34,274 nucleotides of DNA from an uncultured Lachnospiraceae bacterium. Lineage in GTDB: Bacteria > Bacillota_A > Clostridia > Lachnospirales > Lachnospiraceae. A program made the translations under genes and the position numbers. Below, in pieces: positions 16,976 through 25,231 of the stretch (within the stretch, counting starts at the first letter, position 1; each line of letters begins with the position of its first letter). The notes under the pieces were generated by a model. The model was not told the DNA's origin and made no database searches. It was given only the letters and a program-made list of their open reading frames with translations. The stretch spans positions 1 to 34,274 of the forward strand of contig CAJUGZ010000007.1 of NCBI GenBank assembly GCA_910585855.1, given 5' to 3'.

Positions 16976-17540
16976 TGTAATTACAATTTCTTTATTTGAT
17001 TGGTTAAGGGGGCAATGTGAGGTATATTTATATAGTGAATATTTGCACATTGATCAATTAAAAGAGTGGAAACCAAGTTTAATTGTAAGTTATAATTATA
17101 AGTATCTAATAGAGAAAGATATTATTGATTATATGAAAGAAAATATTATTAATCTTCATATTTCATATTTACCGTGGAATCGTGGTTCAGATCCGAATAT
17201 ATGGAGTTTTATAGATGATACACCAAAGGGAGTTACAATTCATCAAATTAGTACAAGATTAGATGCTGGGAAAATATTATATCAAAAAGAGTGTCATTTT
17301 GAAACAGAACAGGAAACATTTGAAACATCCTATTGGAAATTGAATCAATTAATAATAGAACTTTTTAAAGAGAAATGGGAGGATATTTGGACAAAAAAGT
17401 ATATATTATTTGAACAAAAAGGTATTGGAAGTTATCATAAGAGAAGGGATTTAGAGAGAATAAAAGAAAAAGTTCCATTTGAGTGGAATGATAATATAAG
17501 TGATTTTCTTGTTAGATATAATGCATTTTATAAAAAATAA
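16929..17540 (+). CDS. Formyltransferase-fold enzyme in the pse operon
   Basis: 203 residues. The formyltransferase catalytic triad is visible: Asn75 and His77 in NLHISYLPWNRGSDP, and Asp112 in RLDAGKILYQ. The fold is that of Met-tRNA/GAR formyltransferases, reduced to the catalytic domain as in sugar N-formyltransferases (VioF, WlaRD type). Those use N10-formyl-tetrahydrofolate to formylate an amino sugar. The start at 16929 overlaps the end of pseH by 47 bases, and AGGA lies upstream. Its place between pseH and pseG suggests an N-formyl variant of pseudaminic acid. The product is inferred; a formyl or another acyl group cannot be told from sequence. Confidence 0.75.
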   Translation: MILKLQDRGVLFLTNNVITISLFDWLRGQCEVYLYSEYLHIDQLKEWKPSLIVSYNYKYLIEKDIIDYMKENIINLHISYLPWNRGSDPNIWSFIDDTPKGVTIHQISTRLDAGKILYQKECHFETEQETFETSYWKLNQLIIELFKEKWEDIWTKKYILFEQKGIGSYHKRRDLERIKEKVPFEWNDNISDFLVRYNAFYKK

Positions 17541-17561
17541 AAAAGGGGTAATATTGTTGTA

Positions 17562-18608
17562 ATGTTATATATTAGAACAGATATGAATGATAAAATTGCA
17601 ACTGGACATATTATGCGTTGCTTGTCAATTGCAAATGCAGTAAGAGAGTATGGAGAAGAAACAATATTTATATTAGCTGATGAGCAGGCAGTAGAAATTT
17701 TAAAAATGCAGCAATATGAGTATATTGTATTACACACAAAATGGGATCAGATGGATTCAGAGCTTTCAATTTTAAAACAAGAAATTAAGAAAAGAAATAT
17801 AAAACAAATATTGATTGATACCTATCAGGTTACAGAAAATTATTTAAAAAGTTTATCCGAAGTAGTTAGAACTATTTATATTGATGATTTAAATGCATTT
17901 TATTATCCGGTAGATTCTATTATATGTTATGCAAATTACTGGGAAAAATTTCAATATAAAGAAAAATATTTGGATAAGATTCTTTTTTTAGGAACACAAT
18001 ATGTACCTTTAAAGAAGGAATTTAGTGATTGTACTGCAAAAAAAGTGAAACAAGAAGTGGAAAATTTGCTTTTATTATCAGGAGGAACAGATCCTTATGA
18101 TATACTAGATAGATTGCTTCAGAAGATAAAGAAGGAACAGTATAAAAGAATAGATGTAATTTGTGGCGTTTATTATATGAAGTATGAAATGATGCGTGAA
18201 AAATATTTTGTTTATCAGAATGTTTATATTCATTCATTTGTAACAAATATGAAAGAGTGTATGGATTTGGCAGATTTAGTGATTACTGCAGGAGGAACTA
18301 CTTTGTATGAATTATGTGCAGTAGGGACACCAGCGATTTCCTATTCTATTGCAGATAATCAACTGGAAAATGTAAAAAAATTCCAAGAGGATGGTATTAT
18401 TGATTATGCAGGTGATGTTCGAACAGATGATGTAATTGAACAGATTGATTCTTATTTGAATCAGTATTATGGTAATCAATTATTACGACAGGAAAGATCA
18501 TTAAAAATGCAAAAATTAGTAGATGGAAAAGGTTCAAAAAGAATAGCTGAAGGTTTAAAAAATATTGAATTAAAAAATAAAGAAAGGAAGATATGCAAGA
18601 GCATATAA
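17562..18608 (+). CDS. pseG: UDP-2,4-diacetamido-trideoxy-altropyranose hydrolase, PseG
   Basis: 348 residues. The N-terminal RTDMNDKIATGHIMRC motif contains His16, which matches the catalytic base of Campylobacter PseG. SGGTDPYD near 173 and ITAGGTTLYEL near 246 bind UDP, as in MurG-like GT-B folds. PseG removes UDP from the activated sugar before PseI acts. It is 21 bases downstream of the formyltransferase-like gene. The AAAGGGG ribosome site is rather far from the ATG (about 13 bases). Confidence 0.9.
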   Translation: MLYIRTDMNDKIATGHIMRCLSIANAVREYGEETIFILADEQAVEILKMQQYEYIVLHTKWDQMDSELSILKQEIKKRNIKQILIDTYQVTENYLKSLSEVVRTIYIDDLNAFYYPVDSIICYANYWEKFQYKEKYLDKILFLGTQYVPLKKEFSDCTAKKVKQEVENLLLLSGGTDPYDILDRLLQKIKKEQYKRIDVICGVYYMKYEMMREKYFVYQNVYIHSFVTNMKECMDLADLVITAGGTTLYELCAVGTPAISYSIADNQLENVKKFQEDGIIDYAGDVRTDDVIEQIDSYLNQYYGNQLLRQERSLKMQKLVDGKGSKRIAEGLKNIELKNKERKICKSI

Positions 18609-18619
18609 TATAAATAGAG

Positions 18620-19750
18620 ATGAATATACCATATGGAAGACAGACGATTGATGAAGAGGATATTCAAGCTGTAGTAGATGTGCTTAAGGGAGATTTTCTT
18701 ACTACAGGACCAAAGATAGAAGAGTTTGAAAAAATGGTTTGTGATTATACAGGGGCAAAGTATGCAGTTGCAGTTTCAAGTGGAACGGCTGCTTTACATG
18801 CTGCTTGTTTTGCTGCTGGGATTGGGGCAGGAGATGAAGTTATTACAACACCTATTACATTTGCTGCTTCTTCAAATTGTATATTGTATTGTGGAGGAAT
18901 ACCAGTATTTGCAGATATAAAACCAGATACTTATAATATCGATCCAAAAGATATTAAAAAAAAGATAACTAATAAAACGAAAGCAATTATTGCAGTTCAC
19001 TATACAGGACAGCCATGTGAGATGGATGAGATACATGCTATTGCAAAGGAACACAATCTTTTCGTTATAGAGGATGCAGCACATGCTTTGGGAGCAGATT
19101 ATAAGGGGAAAAAGATTGGCAGTATATCAGATTTAACAACATTTAGTTTTCATCCAGTAAAACATATTACGACAGGTGAAGGTGGGATGATTACCACGAA
19201 TGATCCGGATTTGTATGAACGATTAAAATTATTTCGTAGTCATGGGATTACTAGAGATGAAAAGTTAATGACAAAAAATGAAGGAGGATGGTATTATCAG
19301 CAATTAGACTTAGGGTATAATTATCGTATTACGGATATTCAATGTGCGTTGGGGATATCACAATTGAAAAAGTTAGATAAATTTATTGAGAGAAGACGTA
19401 AACTGGTTCATCAATATAATGAAAAATTGAAAGATGTAGATGGAATTATATGTCCTGTTCAAAAAGAGGGCTGTAATAATAGTTGGCATCTTTATGTGAT
19501 ACAAGTACCAAAAGAACATAGAAAAGAGATCTATAATAGGTTACAGTTGGCGGGAATTCATGTGAATGTACATTATATTCCAGTTTATATGCATCCTTAT
19601 TATCAAGGGCATGGATATATTGATATTCATTGTGAAAATGCAGAAGAATTATATAAAACAATTATTAGCCTTCCATTATATTATGGTTTAACAGATAAAG
19701 AGCAAGATTATGTGATTGAACAAATAATAGAGAGTTTATATAATAAGTAA
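18620..19750 (+). CDS. pseC: UDP-4-amino-sugar aminotransferase, PseC
   Basis: 376 residues of the DegT family. PLP residues visible are Asp152 (EDAAHALG) and the Schiff-base Lys181 (FHPVKHITTGEGG). MNIPYGRQTIDEEDI and DFLTTGPKIEEFE are typical PseC N-terminal stretches. It aminates the PseB product at C4. It follows pseG by 11 bases with only a weak ribosome site, so it probably depends on translational coupling. In other genomes pseC usually lies beside pseB; here it is last of the pse set. Confidence 0.92.
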   Translation: MNIPYGRQTIDEEDIQAVVDVLKGDFLTTGPKIEEFEKMVCDYTGAKYAVAVSSGTAALHAACFAAGIGAGDEVITTPITFAASSNCILYCGGIPVFADIKPDTYNIDPKDIKKKITNKTKAIIAVHYTGQPCEMDEIHAIAKEHNLFVIEDAAHALGADYKGKKIGSISDLTTFSFHPVKHITTGEGGMITTNDPDLYERLKLFRSHGITRDEKLMTKNEGGWYYQQLDLGYNYRITDIQCALGISQLKKLDKFIERRRKLVHQYNEKLKDVDGIICPVQKEGCNNSWHLYVIQVPKEHRKEIYNRLQLAGIHVNVHYIPVYMHPYYQGHGYIDIHCENAEELYKTIISLPLYYGLTDKEQDYVIEQIIESLYNK

Positions 19751-19839
19751 TACTTGGAGGGAAAAATAAGAGAATTTCTTGTTCATAAATATAGAATAAG
19801 AATTATAAGCGTTAAGTTAAATAATAAGAGGTTAAAATA

Positions 19840-22322
19840 GTGGAAAAGGGTATATTATTTATCAGAAATAGTAAAATAGATCTTGAAAAATCGGATGAAA
19901 TAAGTAAATTGATGCAGATTTTTCAAGAGTTGAATTATTGTATATGGTCATTAGATGGGGGGTAGAAGAGTTTTGCATAGCATTAGATAATTTTATTGAT
20001 AGAACAAAAAAAGTAATTGAATGTAAAGCTATTATAACAGCTAATGCGGTTGGAATAGAGAAATTAGATAGAATAGATAATTTGTTGTTTTGTACTTATT
20101 TGCAGGAACATCCAAAGAAATATTGTCATGTTTTAGGAGAAGTAAACAAAAATTGTGTAATATTTTGCTTTGCTCAGGAGCATGTAGATTATATAAAAAA
20201 ATTTTATCCTAATATAATTAATGTAATATGTATACCATTTTCAGTGGAAGTAGAAGATCCTTGGCTTATTGCTTTTAGCCATATTGCTTTAGAGATTCAA
20301 GATCAAGTTGCAATCAGGCAAGGAACTTCTAGTATATTGAAATTATTAATACAAAGAGGATTGGATTGTAGAAATTTGCAAGAAATAGGAAAACTAATTG
20401 CTAAATATAGGGAAAGAAATCCGGATGATATGGATTTGGTTTCTATGGAAACAATATGCAATTTATATTGTAGTGATATAGATTCTGCTTTAAAATATGC
20501 TTTAGAAGGAGTGAAAAAATATCCATTTAGTGCAGATATGTATTATAATTTAGCAAGTGTCTATGAAAAACAGGAGGATTGGTATAATGCATTAATAAAC
20601 TATGGGAAAGCATGGGCAATATATACTTATATAAAAGATCCGAGGATAAAAAAATTGGGATTGTCACAGTTAGTATCGAATTGTAGAAGAAAATATGAAG
20701 AACAGGATAATGGTAAATTTGGTATAACATATTATGATATACATAGGGGAAATTTTTGGTTAGATGAAGCAGCTTTTCGTGATGTTAATCAGCAAATAGT
20801 AGGAGGATATTTTTGGGAATCTGAAACAGAAAAAAGATATGTAGGAATATATAGGGATTATTTTTTACGAACGAAAGAAAATAATTTGGATTTAGTACAT
20901 ATGAAAGGTGAGTTTTTAAAAGTTATAGAAGGTAATGAATATTATATTAAACAAACAGACACAGAAGTTTTACTTCCTATTGCTGTTGAAAATAATGGGA
21001 CAATTCATGAAATATGGGATGGAGAGAAACGATATAAAATATTTCAGGAGTACAGCAAACATTTTAATTATTATCGATTGCCAGCAGGAGCAAAAGTTTG
21101 TTCTTCTATGAAAACATATTATGGAAATCCAATTCCATTGTGTCAAAGGGCGGATAAAAAGAAGTTAGTTTTGAATATATTTGTTGATGGATTAGCACAA
21201 TATATATTGAATAATGAAGATTTTGAAAGAAGTATGCCATATACAGCAAAATTTTTTAATGATGGAATAGTATGTAAAAATGCGTATAGTACAGCAGAAT
21301 GGACATATCCAAGTTTGGCTAATTATATAACAGGGGTAGATACTACTCATCATATGTTATTTCATAATGAATTAGAAAGTGCAATACCAAAAGATTATCC
21401 TACATTAGCGGAATATTTTCAAGAGAAAGGTTATTTTACTTCAGCAATAGGAGGGAATTGGAGAGCAATTCCTAATTATGGTCATGCTAGAGGATATGAT
21501 CAATTTGTTTATCAAAATGAATCAGTAGGTTTTAAAGAGGAAATGCTTATTGGAGAAGTAATAGATCATATTGAGGCGTTTAAAGAAACAAATCAGTTTT
21601 TATGGATAACAATAGGAGATTTACATGATATAGCGGATGAATTGGATTTACCTAATTCAGTACAAAGTAATATGAGATTAGAGGAACGTGTACAGGAGGA
21701 AAAGAGTGCTACATCTGTGAAACAAAATTATAGTGTGTTAAAGATTATGGCGTTTAAAAGAATGTTGAAAAGAGTAGATATGTTATTAAATATATTATAT
21801 CAATATTTAGAGATTAATTATGAAAAGGAAGATATTATTGTATCTTTATTTGCTGATCATGGTCAAGGGTATATGGTTCGAAGTGATGAGCATTTTATGT
21901 CAAAAGGGCGATCAAATGTTGCTTTTATGTTTAGAGGGGCGGAGATAAAGGCGCAGAAGTGTGATGAAATTATATCAACAAGTGATTACATTAAAATTAT
22001 GTGTAAACTTGCAAATATAAAAATGAAGGATGTAAAAATTGATGGAGTATTGCCAAAAGCTTTTGGAGGAGAAGGAAGAGAATATGCATTAAGTGAAAGT
22101 ATTCATCCACATGATCCATATTATGCAGCAATTTTTGCAGAAGATGTTAATTTTTATTTTGAGAATCCATTTCCAGTACAGGATGATGGTAGGTTTTATT
22201 TAAAAGAATACAACGCATGGATAACAGATAAACAAGGTAATAGAATTAGTGATTGGAAAAAGTATAATAAATATCTGAATATTATAATTGAGCATATAAA
22301 GCCATTATTAATATATGATTAA
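19840..22322 (+). CDS. TPR plus alkaline-phosphatase-superfamily transferase-like protein, interrupted by a frameshift at G6
   Basis: The likely start is GTG 19840, with GAGG 8 bases upstream. This frame (beginning MEKGILFIRNSKIDLEKSDE) stops at TAG 19963-19965, just after six G (19957-19962). One extra G, or a -1 ribosomal shift, joins it to the open frame that runs from before the tract to 22322, giving a protein of about 827 residues. The internal TTG start (19938) has no ribosome site. The middle has TPR-like helices. The C-terminal part (from about 21165) has the alkaline-phosphatase/sulfatase superfold: FVDGLAQ, STAEWTYPSL and FADHGQG. The nucleophile position is Thr (ACA 21303) rather than Cys, which suggests a phosphoethanolamine- or phosphoglycerol-transferase-like activity rather than a sulfatase. 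Last of the pse operon; probably decorates flagellin glycan (inferred). Confidence 0.7.
19957..19962 (+). repeat. G6 homopolymer at the frameshift point
   Basis: Six G within a 29-30% GC region lie exactly where the two open frames of the transferase-like gene meet. A seven-G version would read through. Possible meanings are phase variation, transcriptional slippage, programmed -1 frameshifting, inactivation or a sequencing error. The sequence alone does not decide between them. Confidence 0.6.
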
Positions 22323-22369
22323 AAATAATTGAAATGACTAATTATAAAATTATGAAAGAGGAAAAGGGA

Positions 22370-22735
22370 ATGGAAGATTTAAGAGAACAACAATTAGAAG
22401 CATTAACAGTATTAAAGGAGTATAATCAGAAATTAACGAAATCTATTTTATTAATTGTAGAAGAGCTGCGTGGAAAGCGTCAAAAAGATACAGATGAGTT
22501 TTTAAAAAAAATTATTGAGGGAATTAATTGGGAAATTCAGGTTTATAATGGAACAAAAGAATTAATTAATGAAAATAAGGTACGAGTAGATAAAGAAGAG
22601 ATGAATCGTCATATTTTGGCGTTTGGTGAGGCAGTACAAGCAAAGGAGGACATTAAGTTAGCAGATTCTTTTGAAATAGATATTTTACCATTTCTTACAA
22701 AATTGGGAGATGCAATTAATGAAGTGGTGGATTAG
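22370..22735 (+). CDS. Small helical protein of unknown function at the end of the pse operon
   Basis: 121 residues from ATG 22370, chosen because GAGG lies about 9 bases upstream; in-frame ATGs at 22334 and 22352 lack a site. It is predicted nearly all alpha-helical, charged (EEL, KRQKDTDEFLKK), with no membrane segment. In size and character it resembles FlgN/FliT-type flagellar export chaperones, but I cannot assign it to a family. It follows the transferase-like gene by 47 bases and precedes a terminator, so it is the last gene of the glycosylation transcript. Confidence 0.6.
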   Translation: MEDLREQQLEALTVLKEYNQKLTKSILLIVEELRGKRQKDTDEFLKKIIEGINWEIQVYNGTKELINENKVRVDKEEMNRHILAFGEAVQAKEDIKLADSFEIDILPFLTKLGDAINEVVD

Positions 22736-22769
22736 ATAAAGAAAACTATAAGATATATAATTAATATTT

Positions 22770-22838
22770 AAGTGCCTTGAAAGACACATCTACTAAAAAT
22801 ATTTATAGTATGATGAAGTCTATTTGAGGTACTTTTTT
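22770..22838 (+). terminator. Terminator after the glycosylation island
   Basis: AAGTGCCTTGAA (22770-22781) pairs with TTTGAGGTACTT (22823-22834) with some G-U pairs, and an inner GAC/GTC stem extends it. Six T follow (22833-22838). This is a long imperfect stem with U tract, and it marks the boundary between the pse operon and the tubulin/actin cluster. Confidence 0.65.
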
Positions 22839-22957
22839 ATTATTTATATTTTGTAGCTAATAAGAATTAAAAGAAAACATAGGAGAAATTTATAATATGA
22901 TGTTATCTTGAATATAAAAACAATTTATGTTAAACTATTTTAATAGACAAAATATAT

Positions 22958-22986
22958 TTAATGAATAAAATATTTTGTTATATAAT
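22958..22986 (+). promoter_or_regulatory. Candidate sigma-A promoter for the tubulin/actin/vWA cluster
   Basis: TTAATG (22958-22963), a 17-base spacer and a perfect TATAAT (22981-22986), 51 bases before the first gene. The -35 is weak. A second candidate lies at 22908-22936 (TTGAAT, 17 bases, TAAACT). No sigma-28 motif was found, so this cluster is probably not flagellar-regulated. Confidence 0.45.
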
Positions 22987-23036
22987 AGAAGAAATAATTT
23001 TTATTTATTATTATAAATAAAAGGAAGGTAAAAATT

Positions 23037-24611
23037 ATGAAAAAATTATGGATAATAATAATAAGATGTTTAAAAATATATATATGGTATATTGTATCAA
23101 TTATAATAGTATTTTTATCAGTTTTATTATTAAATGGTTTTACCTCTTCTATTTCCGCAGATTTTGAAGGATTAGAGGAAACAAATGAAAGTGATTCTGA
23201 GAGTAGGATAAATTATAATTATTTTTTAGATTTTTCGCCTTCTATGAAAGGATTTTTTGATGAAGATATAAATTCTAGTATGCATATGATTTCCGAGATT
23301 TTTGAACAGATTAATTCAAATAATGAAAATAATTATTTTTTTTGGTGTAGTGATATAATTGAAAATATTTCAGAAGCAAGTATATTTTATCAAAGTATGA
23401 AAACAACAGCTTATTTAGAAAATTATTATTCTACGATTTTAAATAGTAATCTATCTTCTGTAGAACTTGATACTAGTGAAAATGGGGGATTAGAAAATTT
23501 AAATCCGCTTATTGAGATAATTGATAATATAGACTTATCAAAAATTTTTACAGAAAATTTTGGTGAAATAGAATTAAATCAAGAAGATTTAAATGTAATT
23601 ATTACTGATATGAATTTTTTAAAGAATGAGAATGATTTAGAAGGTCATAATAGAAAAATACAAAATTTAGCACAATATTTAGGGGAAAGAGTAGGTAATG
23701 CAAATATTTCTATTTATTCTATTACTACTAATTTTAAAGGAGTAGCTTATGATGAATCTATATTTTTGTCAAATACTTTGCAAAATGTAAATTCAGATAT
23801 TACAGCAATATTTTATTTAATTATTTTTTCTAACAATAATAGAGGTTATAAGCGTTATTGTCAGAGATTTGAAAATGCTTTATCACAAGCAGGAATTTCA
23901 TATAATAATAAATTTGAATTATTAAATCAGATATATAACTCGGAACAGAGATTAAAAGTTGATTTAGATACTTATAAAAGCTTAGCTATGATTACTAATG
24001 AAAATTTAAATTTTGCAAATGGGTTATTTGAAGATTTGGATGATAATGAATTTGCTTTACAGTTAGTATCTGAGGGAAGAAAAGAAGGACATCTTGCAAT
24101 GCCAGTTTCAGAAGTTAATTTTTCTGGATATTATTTTTCGGATGCGAAAGGTTTGGATAATACAAATATTGATATAGAAGTGGAATTATACCAACCTTTA
24201 TATAAAGTATTATTTTTAAAACAACATTCTTATGAAAGGTATGAAGATGAAACTATGGTTTTATATAAAAGTGCTCGAATGTATTATGAAGATGAGAAGT
24301 GGTATATAAGAATAGATATAAACTTAAGTACAAGTCCGAAAGTACCGCAGCAAAATTCTTTTGTTCAGGATTTATTAAAAAAAATTAGAAGAGAATATAT
24401 TGTTATGAATCTTAAGTTTTATATGGTAGATCCTTCTTATTTAAAACCAAGTTGGGTTGATACTATGAGTTATCCAAATATATCTAATGAGAATATATTA
24501 AAGATAGGTGTTATAATTGATGAGATTATACAAAACAAAGAAAAGGTATATCATTTACAATCTGAGGAAAATAGATATTTAGGAAATGTAGTAGTTTATA
24601 TTTTATACTAA
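23037..24611 (+). CDS. Membrane-anchored vWA-like protein with DxSxS metal site
   Basis: 524 residues. An N-terminal hydrophobic segment at about 13-33 follows a short basic start, predicting a signal anchor with the rest outside the membrane. Directly after it FLDFSPSMKGF carries Asp65-x-Ser67-x-Ser69, the MIDAS-type metal site of von Willebrand A domains. VIITDMNF (Asp191) fits the later MIDAS aspartate. The C-terminal ~200 residues appear beta-rich. Acidic and Asn-rich overall. It is the first gene of the cluster, with AAGGAAGG upstream. It pairs with the second vWA protein at 30380 but is not obviously similar in sequence. Role inferred: surface or membrane adaptor for the NTPases. Confidence 0.7.
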   Translation: MKKLWIIIIRCLKIYIWYIVSIIIVFLSVLLLNGFTSSISADFEGLEETNESDSESRINYNYFLDFSPSMKGFFDEDINSSMHMISEIFEQINSNNENNYFFWCSDIIENISEASIFYQSMKTTAYLENYYSTILNSNLSSVELDTSENGGLENLNPLIEIIDNIDLSKIFTENFGEIELNQEDLNVIITDMNFLKNENDLEGHNRKIQNLAQYLGERVGNANISIYSITTNFKGVAYDESIFLSNTLQNVNSDITAIFYLIIFSNNNRGYKRYCQRFENALSQAGISYNNKFELLNQIYNSEQRLKVDLDTYKSLAMITNENLNFANGLFEDLDDNEFALQLVSEGRKEGHLAMPVSEVNFSGYYFSDAKGLDNTNIDIEVELYQPLYKVLFLKQHSYERYEDETMVLYKSARMYYEDEKWYIRIDINLSTSPKVPQQNSFVQDLLKKIRREYIVMNLKFYMVDPSYLKPSWVDTMSYPNISNENILKIGVIIDEIIQNKEKVYHLQSEENRYLGNVVVYILY

Positions 24612-24628
24612 TAGGGAGGAAATAGTTA

Positions 24629-25207
24629 ATGAGAATAGAAGAGGTTAGAAGCCAAAATGAAAAATACTATTGTTGTGATAACTATATTTTACTATTTCGA
24701 CGTGAAAGTATTTTTTTGTCTATTTTGTTTTTTATATATATGACAGCTATGTCATATCAAATAAATATTTTATACTTAAAACAAAAATATTTTGTAGAGT
24801 CAACTAAACAACAGTTAGGGTATGAAGACGTGATGCAATGGATAGAGGATAGAGTTAACGAACATTCATTGGAGAATATGACAGTAATAATTCTTTTATT
24901 TAATATAGCAGTAGCAGTTTTTATTATTCTGGTTACATTTGTATTTATTAAAAGTTATGATTTGTATAAAAAAAGTTGGATTAGAGTTTTTATAGTCGTA
25001 GCTTATGTGATAGAAGCTTTTTTCCTTGCTTTTTATTATAATTTTTTTGAATTCCCTCTCCCAGTTCTTATAATAGCAATAAAAGTTTTCCCAATTATTT
25101 TATCATCAAGATTATTAGATCCGTTGGGAAGTAGACCATCTGCTGGGGAAGCTCTTGATTGGACCAAATTCTTTGATTGTTTGGATTTATTTGTATTTAA
25201 AAAATAA
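24629..25207 (+). CDS. Four-helix membrane protein of unknown function
   Basis: 192 residues with four hydrophobic segments at about 27-49, 85-107, 117-138 and 143-160. A loop of about 35 charged residues separates the first two. I recognise no family. GGGAGGAA lies upstream and the gene starts 17 bases after the vWA-like gene, so it is in the same operon. It may be the membrane platform that links the vWA-like protein to the cytoplasmic tubulin-like and actin-like proteins; this is inference from position. Confidence 0.7.
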   Translation: MRIEEVRSQNEKYYCCDNYILLFRRESIFLSILFFIYMTAMSYQINILYLKQKYFVESTKQQLGYEDVMQWIEDRVNEHSLENMTVIILLFNIAVAVFIILVTFVFIKSYDLYKKSWIRVFIVVAYVIEAFFLAFYYNFFEFPLPVLIIAIKVFPIILSSRLLDPLGSRPSAGEALDWTKFFDCLDLFVFKK

Positions 25208-25231
25208 TAAGTGAATAAAGAGGAAAAATAA

